NCBI GenBank assembly: GCA_015234045.1
Contig: JADFWU010000001.1
Coordinates: forward strand, 186,001 to 250,000
Source: Magnetococcales bacterium
GTDB taxonomy: Bacteria; Pseudomonadota; Magnetococcia; Magnetococcales; JADFWU01
DNA: 64,000 bases
Reading direction: 5' to 3'
Part shown: in pieces, positions 8,394 to 16,062 of the stretch
Layout of the letters: every line of letters starts with the position of its first letter
How positions within the stretch are numbered: position 1 is the first letter of the stretch
The notes under the pieces: model-generated
Told to the model about the DNA's origin: nothing
What the model saw: the letters and a program-made list of their open reading frames with translations, nothing else
Databases searched by the model: none
Translations under genes and position numbers: made by a program

Positions 8394-9839
8394 TCAGACC
8401 ATATCCTTGAGCTTTTTCGCTGTGGCGTTGAGTGATTGAACGCCGCCTTTGACCTGGGTAATTCCTGCCGCACCCTCTTTGGTGCCAGCACTGATCAGTT
8501 TCATCGCACTGACCACTTGTTTGATGGCAACCGCTTGTTGACGTACATTCATGGAGATCTGTTGAGAACTGTCAGAGGCGCTGTTCACCGAATCGGCTAC
8601 ATCATTAAATGTGTCAGACATTTTTTCAGCGAGAGCCATGCTGCTGGAAACTGTTTTTGTGCCTTCTTCGGTGACCATGACAGTGGTGTTGGTGGCTTTC
8701 TGAATTTGTGAAACCAAGCCATTGATTTTTTCAGCTGAGCGTTTGCTTTCATCAGCCAATTTACGAATCTCAACTGAAAGCACAGAGAATCCTTTGCCAT
8801 GTTCACCAGCGCGAACCGCTTCTACAGCGGCATTCATAGCGAGCATTTTGGTCTCATTGGCAAAATCAGTGACCGTGTTGGTAATGTTGCCGATTTGTGA
8901 TGTATGTTCACTGAGGCTGAGAATCTGCTTGGCGATGGCTTCAACACGCTCTTTGGTTTCATGCATTCCATCACGCATTTCATTGACTCTATCAACACCG
9001 TCATCCACTAAATTTAGAGCATGGCGCGCATTTTCAGCGGCGTTTTCAGATTGCTCTGCGGTTTGGCGTGAGGAAGCACCGAGTTCTTCCATGGTGGTGT
9101 TGGTCTCGCTCACCGAGCTGTTTTGTTGATTCGCTACCCGTTCCTGCTGTGTCACGGTGGCTGCAATTTCGTTCGATGAAGAAGAGATGGATGAAATCGC
9201 TTGATTCAGGGCATTGGTAATGGAGTGAGCAAAAAACCAACCGATCACTATGGCCAACATAACAACGGCACAGGTGATGATCAGAGATTTGTCACGTTGG
9301 TTTTGAGCGGCTGAATAGAAGCCATTGGCTTTATTAGACGCAAAATCGATAAAGGCACCGATTGTTTCATAAAGGCGATGAACATGTTGAGCGCCTTTTT
9401 GTTGCGTGATCAATGCCGCTTCTCGACGTTTGCCAGTCATCATGAGATCAATCACCTCATCTCTGATAGGCTTCCAGGCGATAAACAGTGCGCGGGCTTT
9501 TTTTACCTGCTGTTTATCGCCCAGAAAACGGTCATTAATAATATCAAAATCTTCTAAAACCATTTGTTCAATGACATCCACAGTTTTTCGTGCTGCCTGG
9601 ATTCCGGTATTGTCGTGCGCGAGGGCAACATCCTTCATGGAGCGATGCATCTTGGTAATATTTCCCTCAATGCGCAGGGCAGCCGTGCTGACGGTATAGG
9701 GATGGTTAAAGAGTTTCTCCGTTAACTCTGACAGCCGCCACATTTCTGAAATGGAGAAAATACCCAACAAAAGAAGAAGGGAGATGATCAAGGCAAAACT
9801 GTATTTCAGGCGGATGTTAAGATTGAATCGGCCAAGCAT
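8394..9839 (-). CDS. Methyl-accepting chemotaxis protein (four-helix-bundle type sensor)
   Basis: 481 residues. TM1 at about 12-31 and TM2 at about 188-208 enclose a roughly 155-residue periplasmic helical domain of 4HB_MCP size (NITKMHRSMKDVALAH is characteristic). The cytoplasmic signalling domain fills the rest; its hairpin tip NETKMLAMNAAVEAVRAGEH lies near residue 330. No convincing HAMP domain is seen between TM2 and the methylation helices. No C-terminal pentapeptide for CheR tethering is present. It is the second of two receptor genes lying between the double-CheW gene and cheA, 50 bases from cheA. Its signalling domain is very close to that of the neighbouring receptor, so the two probably form mixed arrays. 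Ligand unknown. Confidence 0.94.
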   Translation of the reverse strand: MLGRFNLNIRLKYSFALIISLLLLLGIFSISEMWRLSELTEKLFNHPYTVSTAALRIEGNITKMHRSMKDVALAHDNTGIQAARKTVDVIEQMVLEDFDIINDRFLGDKQQVKKARALFIAWKPIRDEVIDLMMTGKRREAALITQQKGAQHVHRLYETIGAFIDFASNKANGFYSAAQNQRDKSLIITCAVVMLAIVIGWFFAHSITNALNQAISSISSSSNEIAATVTQQERVANQQNSSVSETNTTMEELGASSRQTAEQSENAAENARHALNLVDDGVDRVNEMRDGMHETKERVEAIAKQILSLSEHTSQIGNITNTVTDFANETKMLAMNAAVEAVRAGEHGKGFSVLSVEIRKLADESKRSAEKINGLVSQIQKATNTTVMVTEEGTKTVSSSMALAEKMSDTFNDVADSVNSASDSSQQISMNVRQQAVAIKQVVSAMKLISAGTKEGAAGITQVKGGVQSLNATAKKLKDMV

Positions 9840-9887
9840 GGCATTGTCTCCAGATGAATCACTAAGTTCAGATGTCAGGGCGTGTGA

Positions 9888-12032
9888 TTAAACCATTTTT
9901 CTTAGTTTTTGTACGGTTTCATTCAGGGTGTGTACACCGGATTTTATCTCTTTCATACCGATTGCGGTCTCTTTGGCACCGGTGTTAAGCGATTTCATTG
10001 CTTCACCAACCTGATTGACAGCAACAGATTGTTGTTGCAGGTTCAGAGAAATCTGTTGTGCATTGTCGCCTGAATTATTCACCGCTTCCAAAACTTCATG
10101 GAACGTCTCAGCCATGTTGTCCATCAGGGCACGTCCGTGAGCAACGGTTTTTGTACCTTCTTCTGTAACCATAACCGTGGTGTGTGTGGTTTTCTGTATC
10201 TCTTCGATCAGGCTATTAATCTGAGCCGCAGATTTTTTACTCTCATCGGCTAATTTACGGGTTTCAACAGCTAAAACTGAAAATCCTTTACCATGTTCTC
10301 CGGCTCTAACAGCTTCAACAGCGGCATTCATGGCGAGCATTTTTGTTTCATTGGCAAAGTCAGTCACCATCCGTGTAATACCACGGATCTGATCTGTACG
10401 TTCGCTCAATTGCAAAATCTGGTTGGCGATATCATCAGTACGTTGTTGAATGCCATCCATATTTTCTAGCATCTCCGAGGCACGCATTGAGCCATGTTCG
10501 GCCAGTTCAATGGCTTTTTCAGAGTTGGATGCTGCGGAATTGGATTGCTCGGAAGAGAGTCGCGCTGATGTGCTTAACTCTTCCATGGTGGTATTGGTTT
10601 CATTGACTGATGTTGCTTGTTGAGAGGAGATGCGTTCCTGTTGGTTGATGGTGGCGGCAATTTCGGTAGATGAACTGGATATGACCGTAATGGCTTCTTT
10701 GATAGGACGACTGATTGAGCGACCAATCAACCATGCAACAGCACTGATAATCACGATACAGATTAATCCAGCAACCCAAAGAGCCCAACGCAAATGATCA
10801 ACAGCAGCATAGGCCTCTTGATGTTGCCAAGAGGTAATCATCGCCCAATTCATGCCAAGCAAGTTAACAGGTTTATGTGCCAGCAGTACTGTGTTGCCCA
10901 GATAATCCGTGGCTATTTTTTCAAGATCAGACGCACCTTGAAATGTTTCAGTAATATGTTCATTACGATACGTAAGGTTTCCAATGGTGGTCTTGTGGCG
11001 TTTGATCCGATTTATGGCAGTGTCAGAAATGCCATGCGCTTTGAGTGCGGTGCTGAACGCTTCTGGTGATTGAATCATGGGTCTGGCATCACTACGGAAT
11101 TTGTAATCCGGTCCAATGAGAAAGCTTTCACCTGTCTTGCCTAAGCCCACTTTTTCCCACTGACGACTATTGGTCATAATCGCGTTGATCTTTTCGATGG
11201 GTATCTGAAGAATTATGACACCGGAAATGTCGTTATTGTCGTGAATGGGAGAGGCAATAAACGCGCTGGAGGCGTTGTAGGAGGGTGCATAGCGTTCAAA
11301 ATCTATCAAATGGACAGAGTTTTTCTGTTTGGATTCCAATGCCTGAATAAAGACTCTGCCAATATTAGCATCACTATAGGGTCCAGAAAACAGACTGGTA
11401 GCAAAATCAATTTCTTTGAACACTGAGTAGACCACGCGGCCAGCTTTGGCATCCACCAGAAATAGATCGTAGTAACCGAATTTTTCCAGATAAGCACGGA
11501 AAAAGGGGTGATAACGTGCATGTGCTTTATCGTAATCGTTATTATAGGAGCCGGAATCCAGTTGCTGTTTACTTCCAATAGGATGGGTGTTGGCTGCAAT
11601 GTAGTCATGTTGGAGAATCCGACTGGTTAGATCGGATGGCCACCAAAGCTTGAGTGCATCAGAGCTTGCATCCAGCGTATTTTCCACTTGGTATTGATAG
11701 CGATTACGCAGGGCTTGATCATTGGTTTCCAGGTTGTTGTTGTACTGCTTGCCAGACTGTTGTTCAACGCGAAAAAAACCTTTGCTGAGATCATTAAGTG
11801 CAGTCAACGTATTTCTATCACGGGCCAGAATCTCTGTTTGAGCCCGGATTGAGGAAAAATAGTCTGTTAGTCGCTCGGTTTTACTCTCTTGAATAAATTC
11901 CAACTGAGCAAAAATAGAGTCACGCAAGCTGTCAGCACTTTGATTTTGAGCATAGAGGCCAATAAACAAAAATGGTCCCAAGCCAAATATCCAAAACAGT
12001 GCGATCAATCTCGTAGAGAGAGGAAGTTTCAT
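9888..12032 (-). CDS. Methyl-accepting chemotaxis protein with large periplasmic dCache-type sensor
   Basis: 714 residues. TM1 at about 9-29; a periplasmic region of about 385 residues fits a double-Cache domain (YYDLFLVDAKAGRVVYSVFKE and GVIILQIPIEKINAIM are typical Cache strands); TM2 at about 415-437. The signalling domain follows directly, without an evident HAMP, and has the tip NETKMLAMNAAVEAVRAGEH near residue 564, identical to that of the adjacent MCP. dCache receptors commonly bind small organic ligands; the ligand here is unknown. The gene lies 12 bases downstream of the double-CheW gene. Sharing a tip sequence with the 4HB receptor suggests that the two signal to the same CheA. Confidence 0.94.
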   Translation of the reverse strand: MKLPLSTRLIALFWIFGLGPFLFIGLYAQNQSADSLRDSIFAQLEFIQESKTERLTDYFSSIRAQTEILARDRNTLTALNDLSKGFFRVEQQSGKQYNNNLETNDQALRNRYQYQVENTLDASSDALKLWWPSDLTSRILQHDYIAANTHPIGSKQQLDSGSYNNDYDKAHARYHPFFRAYLEKFGYYDLFLVDAKAGRVVYSVFKEIDFATSLFSGPYSDANIGRVFIQALESKQKNSVHLIDFERYAPSYNASSAFIASPIHDNNDISGVIILQIPIEKINAIMTNSRQWEKVGLGKTGESFLIGPDYKFRSDARPMIQSPEAFSTALKAHGISDTAINRIKRHKTTIGNLTYRNEHITETFQGASDLEKIATDYLGNTVLLAHKPVNLLGMNWAMITSWQHQEAYAAVDHLRWALWVAGLICIVIISAVAWLIGRSISRPIKEAITVISSSSTEIAATINQQERISSQQATSVNETNTTMEELSTSARLSSEQSNSAASNSEKAIELAEHGSMRASEMLENMDGIQQRTDDIANQILQLSERTDQIRGITRMVTDFANETKMLAMNAAVEAVRAGEHGKGFSVLAVETRKLADESKKSAAQINSLIEEIQKTTHTTVMVTEEGTKTVAHGRALMDNMAETFHEVLEAVNNSGDNAQQISLNLQQQSVAVNQVGEAMKSLNTGAKETAIGMKEIKSGVHTLNETVQKLRKMV

Positions 12033-12043
12033 AATAGCTGCCC

Positions 12044-13129
12044 TTAAATCGTTTCGTTAACGACAAGATCACCACTGGTTAAAATGCGCTCCAGATCCAA
12101 AATACTGAGCATGCGATTTTCATAAGGTGCTGCGCCCAAAAGATACTCCCTTTTTAACGCACCCAATGCAGCAGGAATAGGCGCGATATCATTCTCCTGA
12201 AGCTGAATAACATCAATAATATCATTTATTAAAACACCAAGATGGATGTCTCCATGATTGAGTACTACCGCTTTGTTTGGTTGTTTTTCATCGGGTGCTT
12301 TTAAGTTCAAAAAGCTGGACATGTCAACCACGGTGAGGATATCACCACGCAGGTTGATATCACCGATGATATGGCCGGGACAGCATGGCACAGGCGAGAT
12401 GTTGCGTACTTGAGCAAACCCGCGTACCAGATTGAGGTCAATGCCGAGAAATTCACCGTGAAGTGTGATTACGGCAAGGGATTTGAAAACAGTATCGCGT
12501 TCATCCTGATCGCCGGACAGTATCCGCATCAGCCGTTTGGCGCGTTGCTGTAGAATGGCGCGTTCTTCCTGTGTTGCCTCGGGATGAAAGCTACGCGGAT
12601 CAGTCAGCGCATCCAGCTCCATAAGTTCATCGTCTGAGCTGGTATCACCATCACCATTGGAAAAATCATAAACAATAGGGGCCAACAGCAGATCACCGGT
12701 TGAAAGCAGCATGATCATCTGCTCTTCAATGCGGGCAACGCCTTTAATGAATTGTTGTTGGGTGAGACGACGGCTATCACCATCGGAAAATGTTGGTGCG
12801 TCATCAATATTCTCATGAGGTATTTCCATGACATCTTGAATATCGGTGACGATAATGCCTAACTTTTCATTATCATTTCGAACAACGATGACCGCATCGG
12901 AGAGCTTATAGCTGTGCGGATGTCGGCCAAGGCGGATGTTGAGATCAAGAACCGGCACAACCTGACCGCGTAGATTGATCACACCGATAACATGGCTCGG
13001 TGCTTCTTCCATGGGTGTGATCTCTGGCAGACGGACAATCTCTTGGACATTATGGGCACTTACGCCATAATTTTTGTCCAGTAGATTAAATACCAGATAG
13101 GGATATGAGCTTGGTTGCACTGTTTCCAT
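12044..13129 (-). CDS. cheW: Double CheW coupling protein
   Basis: 361 residues containing two CheW domains, at about 8-150 (YLVFNLLDKNYGVSAHNVQEIVRLPEI, GVINLRGQVVPVLDLN) and about 205-350 (LHGEFLGIDLNLVRGFAQVR, GDINLRGDILTVVDM). CheW links receptors to CheA and sets array geometry. Wsp systems use two separate CheW proteins (WspB and WspD); here one polypeptide could serve both roles. The acidic linker between the domains (about 155-195) is rich in Asp and Glu. The gene stands between cheR and the dCache receptor; 122 bases separate it from cheR, enough for a promoter of its own, though none is obvious. Confidence 0.94.
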   Translation of the reverse strand: METVQPSSYPYLVFNLLDKNYGVSAHNVQEIVRLPEITPMEEAPSHVIGVINLRGQVVPVLDLNIRLGRHPHSYKLSDAVIVVRNDNEKLGIIVTDIQDVMEIPHENIDDAPTFSDGDSRRLTQQQFIKGVARIEEQMIMLLSTGDLLLAPIVYDFSNGDGDTSSDDELMELDALTDPRSFHPEATQEERAILQQRAKRLMRILSGDQDERDTVFKSLAVITLHGEFLGIDLNLVRGFAQVRNISPVPCCPGHIIGDINLRGDILTVVDMSSFLNLKAPDEKQPNKAVVLNHGDIHLGVLINDIIDVIQLQENDIAPIPAALGALKREYLLGAAPYENRMLSILDLERILTSGDLVVNETI

Positions 13130-13251
13130 CTGCGTCCCTATTCTAATTGCTTATAAAAGGATATCAGCTTAAAGGATTACGGTAAGCATATATCATTAAC
13201 ACTTTCAAGGCACTATTGTAACGCTTTTTGTGGCGTATTTCTGAGTACTGA

Positions 13252-14850
13252 TTATCGTTCAAGTTGTTCTTTTAATTGATCACATAATACACTGACCGGC
13301 CATGCTTCATAGCCTGTTATTTTCGCATCCTTCGGCATTTTCAGAAGCAGTTCCAAGGCGGTTTCACGCATTTTGCGGGCATGTTTGTTCTTTGATTCAT
13401 GTGCATAGATACCTGCTAATTCAAGATAGGCTGAGACATGATCATGGGAGAGATAGATGGTTTTTTTCAATGCTTTTTTAGCGTGTTCCGGTTGGCCTTG
13501 CTCTTGAGCCAGTTGCGCCAGTAGAAAATGTGGTTCAGCCGAGAAACCATTTTCTTTGATCGCTTTTTGGCACGCTTGATCAGCATCATCCAGACGACCT
13601 AAATTCGCTAGAGCGCGTGCCAGGATAAGGTGTGCTTGAAAAGTGAGATCACCTTTGGCCAATGTGGAATCTTTAATCAATGCGTTCTGTATTGATTCAA
13701 CCAGTTCAATGGATTTAGGGTAGGCACCATTCTGAAGTGCTTGTGCGGCTTCGGCTAAAAGTTGGTCCAGATCCGGTTTTGATTCTGAAACATTGGATCG
13801 ACGTCTTGAAAAAGCGCTATGGCGGTGGCTTTGCGCTGAACTCAATGTGTCAGGCCGTTTTTTAAATCTGTTTCGGCTGTTTGTTTCAGTGGTTTTTGAG
13901 CGATCAATTCTGGTGGGTCTATCTTTGCGTGCTTGGCGTTCAGAGCGGGTTGTTGCACGGATTGTCAGTGAAGATGTATGTGATGTTGTTATGGATTTTG
14001 GTGACTTGATTACAGGGGGTTTAGGTTTGTGATAGACCAGCGATTCAGGATAGAGACGTGCTTGAAGCCCAAATTGAGATTTGTTAGACACCTCAGCATG
14101 GCCGGTGAGAAAGTAACCACCCTGTGTCAGGCTTTCACCGAACTTCTTCACCAACCCGTTGATGGTCTCTGCATCAAAATAGATAAATACATTTCGGCAA
14201 ATGATTAAATCAAAATCATAAAGGTTGCTGCCAGATGCGGGAAACAGCTCTTTAATCAGATTCAGGTAACGAAACTCAACGGTCTGACGAATTGCATCAT
14301 TAAGTTGATAATATTGACCTTTTTTTTCAAAAAAAGTGTCGATAAAATAAGGTTCTACACGGCGAAAAGACCATTCGTTATAGGTGGCCTTTTTTGCAAA
14401 AGAGAGGGCTTGTTCATTGATGTCGCTGCCGAGGATGAAAACCTGCCAGGCATCCCAGTCAGGTAGGATATCACGGAGGATCATGGCCAGTGAGTAGGGC
14501 TCTTCACCGGTGGAGCACCCAGCACTCCAGATGCGTAATTGTTTGGAATTTTGCCGCTGTTGGATCAGGTCCGGCAATAGCACATCGCGCAGCAGAGAGA
14601 TTTGACCGGAATCTCGAAAGAAGTAACTTTCACCAGTGGTCAGTACTAAAACAAGCTGACGCCACTCTTCATTGGCTTGCAGCGTGTCACTATCAAGCAG
14701 TGTGAGATAGTGATCAAAAGTTTTGCATTTACATGTACGAGAACGGGTTGCCAAGGTCTTTTCCAACAGGCCGGTGTCATGACTTGGTATGACAAGACCT
14801 GTATGGGTTTCAACGACCCGCCGGAATCTCTCGATTAAATCGTTTTCCAA
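13252..14850 (-). CDS. cheR: CheR methyltransferase with C-terminal TPR domain (WspC-like)
   Basis: 532 residues. The CheR domain (1-275) shows the helical N-terminal part, GESYFFRDSGQ, the SAM-binding IWSAGCSTGEEPYSLA (about 105-120) and DLIICRNVFIYF. A basic, Ser/Thr/Arg-rich linker (about 280-350) leads to TPR repeats (about 355-500; ALQNGAYPKSIELVE, ALANLGRLDDADQAC, LAQEQGQPEHAKKAL). The CheR-TPR fusion is the WspC/FrzF architecture; in that family the TPR replaces pentapeptide docking, which fits the absence of a C-terminal pentapeptide on the neighbouring MCPs. It methylates receptor glutamates with S-adenosylmethionine. The receiver gene upstream ends 18 bases before it. Confidence 0.95.
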   Translation of the reverse strand: MENDLIERFRRVVETHTGLVIPSHDTGLLEKTLATRSRTCKCKTFDHYLTLLDSDTLQANEEWRQLVLVLTTGESYFFRDSGQISLLRDVLLPDLIQQRQNSKQLRIWSAGCSTGEEPYSLAMILRDILPDWDAWQVFILGSDINEQALSFAKKATYNEWSFRRVEPYFIDTFFEKKGQYYQLNDAIRQTVEFRYLNLIKELFPASGSNLYDFDLIICRNVFIYFDAETINGLVKKFGESLTQGGYFLTGHAEVSNKSQFGLQARLYPESLVYHKPKPPVIKSPKSITTSHTSSLTIRATTRSERQARKDRPTRIDRSKTTETNSRNRFKKRPDTLSSAQSHRHSAFSRRRSNVSESKPDLDQLLAEAAQALQNGAYPKSIELVESIQNALIKDSTLAKGDLTFQAHLILARALANLGRLDDADQACQKAIKENGFSAEPHFLLAQLAQEQGQPEHAKKALKKTIYLSHDHVSAYLELAGIYAHESKNKHARKMRETALELLLKMPKDAKITGYEAWPVSVLCDQLKEQLER

Positions 14851-14868
14851 AGTAGTCGTCCTATGGTA

Positions 14869-15282
14869 TCACTCGGGAAGTTCACTGAGCGTCCAGTACA
14901 TGTTGATGGTTTGTATGACATCAACAAACTGAACATAGTCTACCGGTTTTACCATATATCCTGCTACACCTAGATTGAAACTTTTTACCCGGTCCATTTC
15001 ATCTTTGGAGGTGGTAAGAATAATGACCGGTATGGTTTTTAATGCATTATCCTGTTTGACCACTTCCAGAAACTCGATGCCGTTCATTCTGGGCATATTG
15101 ATATCCAGCAGAACAATACACGGGCGTTCATTGTCGGGATTGCGGAGCCACGCCAGCGCCTCTTCACCATTTTTAGCGCGTTCAACGTTGTTGGTGACAT
15201 GGACCTTTTTTAGAGATCGTTTCACCGTCATGGCATCAACTTGATCATCCTCAACCAGAAGGATTGGTTTTTGATTACGCAT
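14869..15282 (-). CDS. Single-domain response regulator (Rcp1-like)
   Basis: 137 residues, one receiver domain and nothing else. Acidic pair VEDDQVDAMT, phosphoacceptor Asp in IVLLDINMPRMNGIEFL (near 57), conserved Thr in ILTTS and Lys in YMVKPVDY. The long beta4 region with 'RNPDNERPCIVLLDINMPRMNG' phrasing is typical of Rcp1-type regulators paired with phytochrome-like kinases. It lies 15 bases downstream of the gene for exactly such a kinase, so they are probably cognate. As a stand-alone receiver it may diffuse to a motor or another target, or carry phosphate between the kinases of this locus; the target is not visible. Confidence 0.92.
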   Translation of the reverse strand: MRNQKPILLVEDDQVDAMTVKRSLKKVHVTNNVERAKNGEEALAWLRNPDNERPCIVLLDINMPRMNGIEFLEVVKQDNALKTIPVIILTTSKDEMDRVKSFNLGVAGYMVKPVDYVQFVDVIQTINMYWTLSELPE

Positions 15283-15297
15283 CCGTTTTATCTCTCC

Positions 15298-16062
15298 TCA
15301 AGCGTCCACATGAACAGGCCAGGTAAAGTGAAACGTACAATTCAAACCTGGCTCAGATGTGACCCAGACAGTACCACTATGCAGTTGAACAATTTTTTTG
15401 ACCAGGGTAAGACCCACGCCGGTGCTTTCATACTCATCTCGGGCTTGAAGCGTCTGAAAGATTTGGAAAACGGTCTCATGGTGTTTTGGATCAATCCCTG
15501 GCCCATTATCGCTGACGGTGAATGTCCATAGATTATCTTCTGGGCCAGCGCAGTGGATACTGATTTCGCCCACTTCTTTATCATTGAATTTTATCGCATT
15601 GGATAACAGATTTTGAAACAGTTGGTGAATGCGGGTTTTGTCACCGGAAATTGTCGGTAAGTCGGTGGGATAGGTAATCTGATAGCGTTGAGGATCAGGA
15701 GCCAACAGGTCAATGACCTGTGGTAACAGTGTGTTTAAATTAACCAAACTGCTCGCTTCGCAGACGCGACCCACCCGCGAATATTGTAGAATGCCGTCAA
15801 TCAAGCCTTCCATCCGTTTGACCCGACTGCTTAACAGTTCCAACTGTTCCTGGCCATCTTCATCGACCACATCAACGTAATCTTCAGTGATCCATTGCAC
15901 CAGAGAGCTGATCGCACGCAGTGGTGCTTTGAGATCATGAGAAACGATATAGGCAAACTCTTTCAACGCCTGATTGGAGCGTTCCAACTCAGTGAGCAGT
16001 TTGTTCTGCTCTTCACGTGTTAAAGCACGGTCTGTTGGAAGGGTTTCAGAGGTATCACTCAT
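15298..16062 (-). CDS. Cytosolic histidine kinase without a sensor domain (phytochrome-kinase type)
   Basis: 254 residues: a short coiled coil, HisKA with AYIVSHDLKAPLRAI (His near 41) and HATPase_c (N box LLSNAIKF, G1 DNGPGI, G2 TGVGL). No sensor domain or membrane segment is present. The SHDLKAPLR motif belongs to the phytochrome/KaiC-associated HisKA class. It overlaps the end of the CheB-REC-kinase gene by 4 bases (ATGA) and its kinase core resembles the C-terminal kinase of that protein, so it may be a duplicated core that forms heterodimers with it or depends on it for input. The adjacent receiver is the probable phosphate acceptor. Confidence 0.92.
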   Translation of the reverse strand: MSDTSETLPTDRALTREEQNKLLTELERSNQALKEFAYIVSHDLKAPLRAISSLVQWITEDYVDVVDEDGQEQLELLSSRVKRMEGLIDGILQYSRVGRVCEASSLVNLNTLLPQVIDLLAPDPQRYQITYPTDLPTISGDKTRIHQLFQNLLSNAIKFNDKEVGEISIHCAGPEDNLWTFTVSDNGPGIDPKHHETVFQIFQTLQARDEYESTGVGLTLVKKIVQLHSGTVWVTSEPGLNCTFHFTWPVHVDA